64,000 bases of DNA, taken from Lichenicoccus sp964242335. Its GTDB lineage: Bacteria; Pseudomonadota; Alphaproteobacteria; Acetobacterales; Acetobacteraceae. The stretch spans positions 38,203-102,202 of the forward strand of contig CAXTAY010000011.1 in NCBI GenBank assembly GCA_964242335.1, read 5' to 3'. The position numbers and the translations under genes were made by a program. The notes beneath the pieces were generated by a model. The model saw only the letters and a list, made by a program, of their open reading frames with translations. It did not search any database and had not been told where the DNA came from. Positions 26,256 to 34,890 of this stretch are shown one piece after another; within the stretch, counting starts at the first letter, position 1; each line of letters starts with the position of its first letter.

Positions 26256-27278
26256 ATGACGCCCATCGCCACTGCGGCACCGACTTTCGACATCCTCGGC
26301 ATCGGCAACGCCATCGTCGATGTGCTGGCGCCGGTGCCCGACGGGTTCCCGCAGGCGCAGGGCATGAGTCCGGGCAGCATGTCGCTGATCGACTCCGCGC
26401 GCGCCGACCAGATCGCCGCCACCCTGGGCACGGCGACCCTGGGCGCGGTGCAGCACACCAGCGGCGGCTCGGCCGCCAACAGCTGCGTGGTGGCGGCCGG
26501 GCTAGGCGCGCGCGTCGCCTATCTCGGCAAGGTCGCGGACGACGAGGCGGGCGCGCATTTCCGCCGCGACATCGAGGCCGCCGGGATCGCCTTTCCCTCC
26601 GTCGTCCTGGCCGGCGGCGGCACGGGTGCCGGACCGGCCACCGCGCGCTGCATCATCCTGGTCACCCCCGACGGCCAGCGCACCATGAACACCTATCTCG
26701 GCGCCTGCACCGCGTTCTCCACCGCCGACGTGCTGGCGCAAGCGGTGCAGGCGGCGCGCATCACCTACCTGGAGGGCTACCTGTTCGATCCGCCGGAGGC
26801 GCAGAAGGCGTTCCGGTTGGCGGTCGAGCTGGCGCACGCCGCCGGACGCAAGGTGGCGCTCAGCCTGTCGGACTCGTTCTGCGTGGCGCGCCACCGCGAG
26901 GCCTTCCGCGCACTGGTCCGCGACGTCGACATCCTGTTCGCCAACCACGACGAGGTGCTCTCGCTGTACGAGACCGACGATTTCGAGCGCGCGGTCTCCC
27001 ATATCGCCGGCGAGGTCGAACTGGCTGCAGTCACCCGCTCCGAGCATGGCAGCGTCGTCCTGAGTGCCGGCACCCGCATCGCGGTCGATGCAGAGCCCAC
27101 CCGCGTGGTCGACACCACCGGCGCCGGCGACGCCTACGCTGCCGGCTTCCTCGCCGGGCTGGTGGCCGGGCGGGAGTTCGCCGAGTGCGGCCGCATCGGC
27201 GCGGTCGCCGCCTCCGAGGTGATCTCGCATTTCGGCGCCCGCCCGATCGCCGACCTGCGCGCGTTGGCCAGGCTCTGA
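26256..27278 (+). CDS. PfkB family carbohydrate kinase, adenosine kinase-like
   Basis: 340 residues of the ribokinase/PfkB fold. FDILGIGNAIVDVLAPVPD opens the domain. HTSGGSAANSCVVAAGLGARVAYLGKVADDEAG is the first substrate region. DTTGAGDAYAAGFLAGL holds the catalytic Asp and anion hole. Length and motifs match the alphaproteobacterial group usually called adenosine kinase, which would phosphorylate adenosine for salvage; a ribokinase-type sugar kinase is the alternative. GGAAGG seven bases before the ATG at 26256 decides the start over an upstream in-frame GTG. If it is adenosine kinase, it could use nucleosides imported by the BMP transporter in the same window. Confidence 0.87.
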   Translation: MTPIATAAPTFDILGIGNAIVDVLAPVPDGFPQAQGMSPGSMSLIDSARADQIAATLGTATLGAVQHTSGGSAANSCVVAAGLGARVAYLGKVADDEAGAHFRRDIEAAGIAFPSVVLAGGGTGAGPATARCIILVTPDGQRTMNTYLGACTAFSTADVLAQAVQAARITYLEGYLFDPPEAQKAFRLAVELAHAAGRKVALSLSDSFCVARHREAFRALVRDVDILFANHDEVLSLYETDDFERAVSHIAGEVELAAVTRSEHGSVVLSAGTRIAVDAEPTRVVDTTGAGDAYAAGFLAGLVAGREFAECGRIGAVAASEVISHFGARPIADLRALARL

Positions 27279-27428
27279 CCTGGAGCCTCTGAAGTTAAAG
27301 CGTGCAAATTTTGCGGTGCACCCTTATCTAGCCGCGTAATCCCTATCGCAGCCGCAGCGCACGCCTCCCGTTCCGGAAGGCTGCCGTGACGGTTGCCCGC
27401 ACGCGCACGAAAGCCGGGTCACACCGCC

Positions 27429-29255
27429 ATGGATATCCGCAACATCGCCATCATCGCCCATGTCGATCATGGCAAGACCACCCTGGTCGACCAGCTGCTG
27501 AAGCAGTCTGGCACGTTCCGCAGCAACCAGCACGTCGCCGAGCGGGCGATGGACAGCAATGACCTGGAGCGCGAGCGCGGCATCACCATCCTGGCCAAGT
27601 GCACCAGCGTCGAGTGGCGCGGCGTGCGCATCAACATCGTCGACACGCCCGGTCACGCCGACTTCGGCGGCGAGGTCGAGCGCATCCTGAACATGGTCGA
27701 CGGCGCCATCGTCCTGGTCGACGCCGCCGAAGGGGCGCTGCCGCAGACCAAGTTCGTGGTCGGCAAGGCGCTCGCGCGCGGCATCCGCCCGATCGTGGTG
27801 GTCAACAAGGTGGATCGGCAGGACGCGCGTCCGGACGAGGTCCATAACGAGGTGTTCGACCTGTTCGCCGCCCTCGGCGCCGACGACGACCAGCTCGACT
27901 TCCCGATGCTCTACGCCTCCGGCCGGCAGGGCTGGGCCGACACCACGCTGGACGGGCCGCGCAAGGACCTGTCGGCACTGTACGACCTGGTGCTGAGCCA
28001 CGTGCCGGCGCCGAAGCTGGACAGCGAGGCGCCGTTCGCGATGGTCGCCTCGATCCTCGAATACGACAACTTCCTCGGCCGGGTGCTGACCGGTCGCATC
28101 GAGCAGGGCCGGGCGAAGCTGAACATGCCGGTGCGGGTGCTGCGCGCCGACGGGTCGGTGGTCGAGACCGGCAGGCTGAGCAAGCTGCTCACCTTCCGCG
28201 GCCTGGAGCGGGTGTCGGTGGACGAGGCCGGGACCGGCGACATCATCGCCGTCGCCGGATTGTCCGAGGCCACCATCCCGGAGACCATCGCCTCGCCGGA
28301 AGTGACGGCGGCGCTGCCGGCGATCCCGGTCGATCCGCCGACCCTGACCATGGCGTTCCGTCTCAATGACGGCCCGCTCGGCGGCCGCGACGGCAAGAAG
28401 GTGACGTCGCGCCAGATCCGCGACCGTCTGTTCCGCGAGACCGACGGCAACGTCGCGATCCGGGTCAGCGAGACCCCGGACAGCGAGGCGTTCGAGGTCG
28501 CGGGCCGCGGCGAGCTGCAGCTCGGGGTGCTGATCGAGACCATGCGCCGCGAGGGCTTCGAGCTCACCATCGGCCGGCCGCGGGTGCTGACCCGCCAGAA
28601 CGAGGAGACCGGCGAGCGCGAGGAGCCGTTCGAGGAGGCGCTGATCGACGTCGACGAGGCCTATTCCGGCGTCGTCGTCGACAAGATGAGCCAGCGTCGC
28701 GGCCAGATGCAGGACATGCGGCCGTCCGGCGGCGGCAAGGTGCGGCTGACCTTCCTGATCCCGTCACGCGGCCTGATCGGCTATCACGGCGAGTTCCTCA
28801 CCGACACCCGCGGCACCGGCATCATGAACCGGCTGTTCCACGGCTATCAGCCCTGGGCCGGGGCCATCGAGGGCCGTCGCAACGGCTCGCTGATCTCGTC
28901 GGAGGATGGCGTCACGGTGCAGTACGCGCTTTGGTACCTGCAGGAGCGCGGCACGCTGTTCGTCGATCCCGGCGAGAAGGTCTATGTCGGCATGATCCTG
29001 GGCGAGCACTCGCGCGGCTCGGACCTCGAGATCAACCCGATCAAGGAGAAGAAGCTCACCAACATCCGTGCCGCCGGCAAGGACGACGCGATGCTGCTGA
29101 TCCCGCCGCGCAAGATGTCGCTCGAGCAGGCCATCGCCTACATCGAGGACGACGAGCTGGTCGAGGTGACGCCGTCGGCGATACGGATACGCAAGCGCTA
29201 CCTCGATCCGCACCAGCGCAAGCGCGCCGAGCGCAAGTCCGACGACGCGGCATAG
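27429..29255 (+). CDS. typA: Ribosome-associated GTPase TypA/BipA
   Basis: 608 residues, standard length. The GTPase domain (about 1-200) has G1 AHVDHGKTT, G2 within RERGITI, G3 DTPGHADFGGEV and G4 NKVD. A beta-barrel domain, an EF-G-like domain III/V and the BipA-specific C-terminal domain follow (GLIGYHGEFLTDTRGTG, IRIRKRYLD). TypA binds 70S ribosomes and helps 50S assembly and stress adaptation. The ATG at 27429 gives the family's exact N-terminus MDIRNIAIIAH. It follows the kinase gene by 150 bases, which contain a GTGCA/TGCAC dyad, so it probably has its own promoter. Confidence 0.97.
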   Translation: MDIRNIAIIAHVDHGKTTLVDQLLKQSGTFRSNQHVAERAMDSNDLERERGITILAKCTSVEWRGVRINIVDTPGHADFGGEVERILNMVDGAIVLVDAAEGALPQTKFVVGKALARGIRPIVVVNKVDRQDARPDEVHNEVFDLFAALGADDDQLDFPMLYASGRQGWADTTLDGPRKDLSALYDLVLSHVPAPKLDSEAPFAMVASILEYDNFLGRVLTGRIEQGRAKLNMPVRVLRADGSVVETGRLSKLLTFRGLERVSVDEAGTGDIIAVAGLSEATIPETIASPEVTAALPAIPVDPPTLTMAFRLNDGPLGGRDGKKVTSRQIRDRLFRETDGNVAIRVSETPDSEAFEVAGRGELQLGVLIETMRREGFELTIGRPRVLTRQNEETGEREEPFEEALIDVDEAYSGVVVDKMSQRRGQMQDMRPSGGGKVRLTFLIPSRGLIGYHGEFLTDTRGTGIMNRLFHGYQPWAGAIEGRRNGSLISSEDGVTVQYALWYLQERGTLFVDPGEKVYVGMILGEHSRGSDLEINPIKEKKLTNIRAAGKDDAMLLIPPRKMSLEQAIAYIEDDELVEVTPSAIRIRKRYLDPHQRKRAERKSDDAA

Positions 29256-29473
29256 CCGCAGTTCCGCCGGCGCCGCGAAAATGACACATTCCGCAACGTT
29301 CAGCCCTGCGGATTGTGTTGTATTTCGGGTCCTGCTGTAAGAAACTCGATGTGTCGGATGAAGTTTGACCCGCGACGCGGTCGGACGTGCATGCTAATAC
29401 CGATCCTGCAACCGTCACCAAAAGGATGACGGGTCTGCGCTATGCAATACCTCTCCCAGGATCGGAGACATCC

Positions 29474-29839
29474 ATGACGTTCACCAGTAAGTTCCTCGCC
29501 ACCGTCTCCACGGTGGCCCTGTTGGCTGCTTCCGCCCCGGTCTTTGCCCAGACGACCACGCCGGCTCCGGCCACGATGGCACCGCCGAGCACCACCGCCC
29601 CCGCGGCACCCTCCGCCACCCCGTCCGCGCCGCCCTCCGCGCCGCCGGCGAGCGAAGCCGCTCCGGCCACCACGCCGCCGGTCACCACGCCGCCCGCGAC
29701 CACCACGCCGTCGCCGGCGCCGAGCGACGCCGCGCCCGCGTCCAACACTCCCAAGAAGTCGAGCGGCAAGCACCACTCGCGGCATCACCGCCACCACAAG
29801 GCGAAGACCACCACGACCTCGCCGCCCCCCGCGCAGTAA
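29474..29839 (+). CDS. Small secreted Pro/Thr/Ala-rich protein with a His-rich basic tail
   Basis: 121 residues. Signal peptide MTFTSKFLATVSTVALLAASAPVFAQ with a clear FAQ cleavage site. The mature part is almost wholly Ala, Pro, Thr and Ser up to about residue 100, then a basic tail KKSSGKHHSRHHRHHKAK. The layout resembles acid-shock (Asr-like) or other disordered periplasmic proteins, but composition alone cannot assign it. GGAG six bases before the ATG fits. It sits 218 bases after typA and ahead of ampG, so an independent promoter is likely. Confidence 0.75.
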   Translation: MTFTSKFLATVSTVALLAASAPVFAQTTTPAPATMAPPSTTAPAAPSATPSAPPSAPPASEAAPATTPPVTTPPATTTPSPAPSDAAPASNTPKKSSGKHHSRHHRHHKAKTTTTSPPPAQ

Positions 29840-29876
29840 GCGCGCGTCGGACCGACCTCGTCTTCGGGCAGTGGGA

Positions 29877-31277
29877 GTGCGGCGGCCGGGTTCAGGCCCG
29901 CGCCGGGCTCCCGGCCTCGCCCCTGACGACGCCGCGCCGGACTCCACCGACGCTCCGGTAGGTCGAGATCTCGCTACCATGGGCCTGCTGGGCTTCGCCT
30001 CCGGCCTGCCGATCTACCTCACCTTCTTTACTTTGCAGCAATGGATGAGCGAGAGCGGGGTGTCGCTGCGCGCGATCGGCCTCACCGCCTCGATCGGGCT
30101 CCCCTACCTGCTCAAGTTCCTCTGGGCGCCGCTGCTCGACCGGCTGCCGCCCGCGCTGCTGCGCAGGCTCGGCCGCAGGCGCGGCTGGCTGCTGCTCGTG
30201 CAGGCGCCGCTCAGCCTGTGCATCGTCGCGATGGCGCTGTCGGATCCCCGGATCGGCCCGCGCACGCTGGTGCTCGCCGCCGTGGCGCTGGCGCTGTGCT
30301 CCGCCAGCCAGGACGTGATCATCGATGCCTGGCGCATCGAACGCTTCGGCGCGCGAGTGCAGGCGGCGGCACTGGGCTGCTACGTCTGGGGCTACCGCAT
30401 CGCCATGCAGGCATCCGGCGCCGGCGCGATCTGGCTCGCCGGGCGCCTCGGCTGGCACGGCGCCTACCTGTCGATGGCGGCGCTTTCGCTGCTCGGACCG
30501 GTGGCGACGCTGCTCGCGCGCGAGCCGGTTCCGCCTACCTCGCTGTCGGCGGCGCTCGCGGACCACGGCCGGCGATGGACGCAGCAGATCCGGGCGCGCG
30601 TGGTGGCGCCGCTGCGCGACCTGCTGGGCCGGCCCGGCGCCTCGTGGGTGCTGGCCTTCGTGCTGCTGTTCAACCTCGGCACCCAGCTCGCCGACACCAT
30701 GGCAGCGCCGTTCTACCACGCGCTCGGCTTCAGCCGCGACCAGGTGGCGCTGGCCAACGGCCTGCCGATGCTGGCCGCCGCCCTGGCGGGTGCGGCTGCG
30801 AGCGCGCTGCTGGTGGCGCGCTTCGGCGGCAGCCGCATCCTGATCCTGTCGGCGCTGGTGCAGATGGCCTCGATGGGCCTCTACCTGGCCCTGGTGCATG
30901 CCGGTCCGGCGACCCCGATGCTGCTGGCCAAGGTGACGCTCGAGGGCTTCGCCGAGGCCTTGGCGCAGACCACCTTCCTGACCTACCTGTCCCGGCTGTG
31001 CTCGGCCGAATACACCGCGACACAGTACGCGCTGCTCTCCTCGATGGCGCCGATCGCCTGGCGCACCCTGGGCGGCGCCACCGGCGTCATGGCGCAGGGC
31101 CTGGGATGGCCTGCCTTCTTCACCGCCACCATCCTGTGCGCGCTGCCCGGCATCCTGATCATGACCTACCTGATGCGGCGCTTCCCCTCCGGGCTGCCGC
31201 CGCGGTCGGGCGCCGACCGGGGCCGCGCAACCGGTGCTCCCCGGGGTGCCGCCGGCAGCCGCGATGCCCTGCGGTGA
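29877..31277 (+). CDS. ampG: AmpG-like muropeptide permease (MFS)
   Basis: A twelve-helix MFS protein in the AmpG group: LGFASGLPIYLTFFTLQQWM in helix 1, FLWAPLLDRL after helix 2, SASQDVIIDAWRIE, YVWGYRIAMQASGAGAIWLA and a TYLSRLCSAEYTATQYALLSS stretch match the family. AmpG imports GlcNAc-anhydroMurNAc peptides from the periplasm for wall recycling. The start is uncertain. An ATG at 29979 begins inside helix 1, but the frame carries plausible sequence back to a GTG at 29877, giving a cytoplasmic N-terminus as in relatives. It overlaps the phosphoesterase gene by 14 bases. Confidence 0.88.
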   Translation: MRRPGSGPRRAPGLAPDDAAPDSTDAPVGRDLATMGLLGFASGLPIYLTFFTLQQWMSESGVSLRAIGLTASIGLPYLLKFLWAPLLDRLPPALLRRLGRRRGWLLLVQAPLSLCIVAMALSDPRIGPRTLVLAAVALALCSASQDVIIDAWRIERFGARVQAAALGCYVWGYRIAMQASGAGAIWLAGRLGWHGAYLSMAALSLLGPVATLLAREPVPPTSLSAALADHGRRWTQQIRARVVAPLRDLLGRPGASWVLAFVLLFNLGTQLADTMAAPFYHALGFSRDQVALANGLPMLAAALAGAAASALLVARFGGSRILILSALVQMASMGLYLALVHAGPATPMLLAKVTLEGFAEALAQTTFLTYLSRLCSAEYTATQYALLSSMAPIAWRTLGGATGVMAQGLGWPAFFTATILCALPGILIMTYLMRRFPSGLPPRSGADRGRATGAPRGAAGSRDALR

Positions 31278-31755
31278 ATGCATCGTCGGGGTGATCTCCG
31301 ACACCCACGGCCTGCTGCGACCGCAGGCGATGGAGGCGCTGCGCGGCAGCGATCGCATCATCCACGCCGGCGACGTCGGCGGCCCGGAGATCCTCGACGC
31401 GCTGTCGCGGCTGGCGCCGGTGACGGCGGTGCGCGGCAATGTCGACCTCGCGGATTGGGCGGAGACGCTGCCGCGCACCGCCACCCTGGAGCTCGGCGGC
31501 AGCCGCATCCACGTGCTGCACGACCTGGCCGATCTCGACATCGATCCGCGGGCGGCCGGGATCGGCGTCGTGGTGTCGGGCCATTCGCACCGGCCCGGCC
31601 TGCGGCAGCGGGACGGCGTGCTGTTGGTCAACCCGGGCAGCGCCGGCCGCCGTCGCTTCACCCTGCCGATCTCGCTGGCCCGGCTGCATCTGGCGGCGGG
31701 CCGCGTCAGCGCGAGCCTGGTCGAGCTGCGGGTGGGGTCAGCCCCCGGACGGTGA
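31264..31755 (+). CDS. YfcE/MJ0936-type metallophosphoesterase
   Basis: 163 residues with the calcineurin-like metal-binding set in order: GVISDTHG (Asp, His), IIHAGDVGG (Gly-Asp), VRGNVD (Gly-Asn), VLHD, and VSGHSHRPG (Gly-His-Ser-His). LVNPGSAGRRR near the end is the usual family closure. Small enzymes of this group act on phosphodiesters; physiological substrates are mostly unknown. It starts inside the ampG coding end (14-base overlap), so it is co-translated with it. Its 3' end overlaps the convergent amidase gene by 18 bases. Confidence 0.88.
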   Translation: MPCGECIVGVISDTHGLLRPQAMEALRGSDRIIHAGDVGGPEILDALSRLAPVTAVRGNVDLADWAETLPRTATLELGGSRIHVLHDLADLDIDPRAAGIGVVVSGHSHRPGLRQRDGVLLVNPGSAGRRRFTLPISLARLHLAAGRVSASLVELRVGSAPGR

Positions 31756-33402
31756 CAGCAGCGCCCGCTGCCGCCCGGAGAGCGGCAGCGTCGGCAGGTA
31801 GCGCGGCGTCGGGCGCAGCCGGAGGCGCTGCTCGAAGGCGCTGCCATAGGCGAGCAGGCGCTGTTCCGACCAGGCCGGCCCGATTAGCGAGAGCCCGACC
31901 GGCAGGCCGTCCACGTCGCCCATCGGCAGCGTCAGATGCGGGTAGCCGGTGACCGCCGGCAGGGTCGAGGCGCTCGCCGAGGCGTGGTCACCGTTGAGCA
32001 GGTCGACCACCCAGGCGGGGCCGCCGGTCGGCGCCACCAGCGCGTCCAGCTTGGCACCCGACAGCAGCCGGTCGAGCCCTTCGGTTCCGGCCAGGCGACG
32101 CATCCTGGCCAGCGCGTCGCGGTAGCCCGGATCGTCCAGGCCCGCGGTCGCCTGCGCGCGCTGCATCAGGTCCTGGCCGAACAGCCCGAGCTCGCGCTCG
32201 GCATGCGCCTGGTTGAAGGCGATCACCGACGCCATCGTGCGCGTCCGCACCGTCGCGGGCGTGCTGGCGAGGTAGGCGTCGAGGCCCGACTTGAACTCGG
32301 TCAGCAGCACCGTCATCTCGGCGTTGCCGATCGCGTCCAGGTCCGGCCCGTCCGGCAGCTCCACCAGCACCGCGCCGGCCTCGCGCAGCCGCTGCAGCGC
32401 GCTCGCGAACACCGTGTCGGTCGCAGCGCTGTGCCCGGCAAGGAAGCGCAGCACGCCGATGCGCCGTCCCTGCAGCGCCTGCGGATCGCCGATGCCCGCG
32501 AGCTCCGGCCGGTGCCGGTCCGCCTCCGCCGTCGCCGCATCGGCGGCATCGCTGCCCGCCAGCACCGACAGCAGCAGTGCCGCGTCGGCGACGTCCAGGG
32601 TGATCGGGCCGGCGGTGTCCTGGGTGCGCGAGATCGGCACCACGTGGGTGCGCGACACCAGCCCGACGGTCGGCTTCAGCCCGACCAGCCCGGTCATCCC
32701 GGCCGGGCAGGTGATCGAGCCGTCGGTCTCGGTGCCGATCGCCGCCGGCGCCAGCGAGGCCGCCACCGCGGCGGCGCTGCCCGACGACGAGCCGCAGGGC
32801 GATCGGTCGAGCACGAACGGGTTGCGGGTCAGGCCGCCGGCGCCGCTCCAGCCGCTGATCGAGTCCGAGGCACGCATGTTGGCCCACTCGGACAGGTTGG
32901 TCTTGCCCAGGATCAGGGCGCCGGCCGCGCGCAGCCGCGCCACCAGCGGCGCGTCGCGGCCGGCGTGGTTCTCCGCCAGCGCCAGCGAGCCGGCGGTGGT
33001 CGGCATCGGATCGGCGGTCTCGATGTTGTCCTTGACCAGGATCGGGATGCCTTCCAGCGGCCGCACCGCCTCGCCGCTGCGACGCCTGCGGTCGCTGCGC
33101 GCCGCTTCCGCCTCGGCATCTGGGTTCAGGGCGATGACGGCGTGCAGGGCGGGACCGGCGCGATCCATCGCCGCGATGCGGGCGCGATAGGCCTGCACCA
33201 GCTCGACCGCGCTGACCCGTCCGGCCTGCAGGTCGCGCGAGAGCGACGCGATGCCGCGCCCCTGGACATCGTAACCGGCGTCGGACATCGGGGCGGCTCC
33301 CATCAGGGTCAGGCAGGCCAGGCTCAGGCGGGCCAGGCTCAGGCGGGCCAGGCTCAGGCGGGGCCGCAGGAACGGGAAGCGCGGCGGCCGTCTCGTGCGC
33401 AT
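31738..33402 (-). CDS. Exported amidase (amidase-signature family)
   Basis: 554 residues. A signal peptide contains a threefold LSLAR-type repeat and ends near a LMGAAPMSDA stretch. The amidase-signature triad is present: Lys in GIPILVKDN, cis-Ser in CGSSSGSAAAVAA, and the nucleophile Ser in GTETDGSITCPA. It resembles the secreted or periplasmic amidases of the GatA/AmdA superfamily rather than GatA itself. Natural substrates could be peptides or amides; nothing in context decides. GGGGGAGG four bases before the ATG is the strongest ribosome site in this stretch. It diverges from the hflC-like gene. Confidence 0.9.
   Translation of the reverse strand: MRTRRPPRFPFLRPRLSLARLSLARLSLACLTLMGAAPMSDAGYDVQGRGIASLSRDLQAGRVSAVELVQAYRARIAAMDRAGPALHAVIALNPDAEAEAARSDRRRRSGEAVRPLEGIPILVKDNIETADPMPTTAGSLALAENHAGRDAPLVARLRAAGALILGKTNLSEWANMRASDSISGWSGAGGLTRNPFVLDRSPCGSSSGSAAAVAASLAPAAIGTETDGSITCPAGMTGLVGLKPTVGLVSRTHVVPISRTQDTAGPITLDVADAALLLSVLAGSDAADAATAEADRHRPELAGIGDPQALQGRRIGVLRFLAGHSAATDTVFASALQRLREAGAVLVELPDGPDLDAIGNAEMTVLLTEFKSGLDAYLASTPATVRTRTMASVIAFNQAHAERELGLFGQDLMQRAQATAGLDDPGYRDALARMRRLAGTEGLDRLLSGAKLDALVAPTGGPAWVVDLLNGDHASASASTLPAVTGYPHLTLPMGDVDGLPVGLSLIGPAWSEQRLLAYGSAFEQRLRLRPTPRYLPTLPLSGRQRALLSPSGG
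33311..33355. repeat. Three tandem 15-bp units inside the amidase signal peptide
   Basis: AGGCGGGCCAGGCTC occurs at 33326-33340 and 33341-33355, with a one-mismatch copy at 33311-33325. Each unit is in frame and encodes a five-residue LSLAR-like step, so changes in copy number would lengthen or shorten the hydrophobic signal core without a frameshift. Confidence 0.8.
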
Positions 33403-33584
33403 GTCGCCTCCCCCCGCCGTCGCGGCGTCGACCCGAGAGCCGTGCGGTCGCATCTGCCGTGCGACGCGGCACCTCGTCAAGCGCGACCGGATGCGACGAG
33501 CGGCCGCGCACGGCATGGTAACTCCGCCGCCCGTCGCCATCTCTGAGGATCGGTATCGCCCTCCGGCCAGGACCAGAGCCGCTC

Positions 33585-34574
33585 GTGAACAACGACAGCA
33601 CGCCGTCACCTTGGATCGACCAGTTCCGCCGCATGCCGCCGCCGGGCCGCAGGCTGCCGGGCTGGTCGTTGCTGGCAGCGCTGGCGGCACTCGCCGCCTG
33701 CTGGCTGCTCTTCAACGCCTTCTACACGGTCGAGCCGACGCAGCTGGCCTTCACCCGCACCTTCGGGCGGGTCGACCAGGCCGCGGCCGATCCGATCGGG
33801 CCCGGCATGCACCTGAAGCTGCCGTTCGTGACAGACGTGGACCGTCTGCAGGTCAGCCTCGACACGGTCAGTCCGCCGCAGGACCTGCGGGTGCTCAGCC
33901 ATGACGGCCAGGTGATCACGCTCGGCGTGTCGGTGACACGGCGCATCCCGCGCGACGCCGTCTACAACCTGCTCTACAACACCGGCACCGTCGGCAACGT
34001 CGACATCGACCGCAACGTGTTCGCGATCCTGGCGGACCGCACCATGACCATCTTCGGGCGCGAGGACGTGCTGACCATCGCCAGCGAGCGCGAGCGCGTC
34101 ATCGGGCTGATGAGGACCGTGATCGCGCGCGACCTGCGCCGCCTGTTCGGGGTCGAGCTGATCGACCTGCAGATCACCGGCTTCCGCTTCAGCCCCGAGT
34201 ACGAGCGCGCCGTCAACGAGAACACGCTGGCGAAGACCAACGCCTACCGGGCGCAGCAGGTCCTGAAGCAGAAGCAGATCGAGGCCGAGCAGGCCGCCGC
34301 CGAAGCCCGTGGCCTCGCCGATGCCGCGATCGAGAAGGCGCGCGGCCAGAGCCAGAGCACGCTGCTGAACGCGGCAGCGGACGCTCGCGCCACCGAGATC
34401 CAGGCTGGCGCGGACGCGAACGCGATCAAGCTGCGCGTCCTGGCCGCGGGCGGTGCCGACGGCTACACCAAGATCATGGCCGCCGAGACGCTGAAGCGCT
34501 GGAACGGCCAGACGCCGCAGACCGTGCTCGGCGGATCCTCGTCGCCGTTGCCGTTCCTGCAGCTCAACCGCTAG
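33585..34574 (+). CDS. hflC: HflC-like SPFH-domain membrane protein
   Basis: 329 residues. One membrane helix lies at about 26-46 (GWSLLAALAALAACWLLFNAFYTV), followed by the SPFH/Band 7 domain (VEPTQLAFTRTFGRV, HLKLPFV, IGLMRTVIARDL, INLQITGFRFSPEYERAV-type region). A coiled-coil arm rich in Ala/Glu/Gln (about 220-300, QQVLKQKQIEAEQAAAEARG) follows. HflC normally pairs with HflK to regulate FtsH protease in the inner membrane. No hflK lies beside it here. The start is a GTG at 33585 with a weak AGGA. It diverges from the amidase gene. Confidence 0.82.
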   Translation: MNNDSTPSPWIDQFRRMPPPGRRLPGWSLLAALAALAACWLLFNAFYTVEPTQLAFTRTFGRVDQAAADPIGPGMHLKLPFVTDVDRLQVSLDTVSPPQDLRVLSHDGQVITLGVSVTRRIPRDAVYNLLYNTGTVGNVDIDRNVFAILADRTMTIFGREDVLTIASERERVIGLMRTVIARDLRRLFGVELIDLQITGFRFSPEYERAVNENTLAKTNAYRAQQVLKQKQIEAEQAAAEARGLADAAIEKARGQSQSTLLNAAADARATEIQAGADANAIKLRVLAAGGADGYTKIMAAETLKRWNGQTPQTVLGGSSSPLPFLQLNR

Positions 34575-34620
34575 AGCAGCTCCATCCGCTGCCGGCCCCG
34601 GGGAGGCGCTCGATGGCGAC

Positions 34621-34790
34621 ATGGTGGTCGTGGCCCATCGTCCGAACCCCGGGCGGGAGCAGGATCTGCTGGCGCTGACGCAGCGACATGCGGGCGTCCT
34701 GATGTTCGAGCCGTCTGCGACTACGTGCCGCCATGCACGCTGCCGGAAGCCGCGGCATTCTTCGCCCGCTTCCAGCCGCTCGATCTCTAG
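34621..34790 (+). pseudogene. Remnant of a small monooxygenase/quinol-type gene with internal deletion and frameshift
   Basis: From the ATG at 34621 the frame reads VVVAHRPNPGREQDLLALTQRHAGVL, a coherent N-terminus. About 30 codons in, a +1 shift continues into FE, AVCDYVPPCTLPEAAAFF and ARFQPLDL up to a TAG at 34788. Restoring one G in TTCGAGCCGTC would give FEAVCDY. The two parts look like the ends of a small alpha/beta-barrel protein (antibiotic-biosynthesis-monooxygenase-like) from which the middle is missing. The family name is from memory and uncertain; the frame break is visible in the sequence. Confidence 0.55.
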
Positions 34791-34890
34791 AGCAAGAGCA
34801 GCGCCGGACTTCCGGGCTCTGGGGCCTCAGGCCTCCATAGGCGGGCGGATCCCTTGACCACCGGCCCCCGGACGCCGGACAAGTCCTGCC

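Noticed and set aside
29365..29400. TTGACC and TAATAC as a promoter for the small secreted protein
   Set aside because: Spacing is 24 bases, too long for a sigma-70 promoter.
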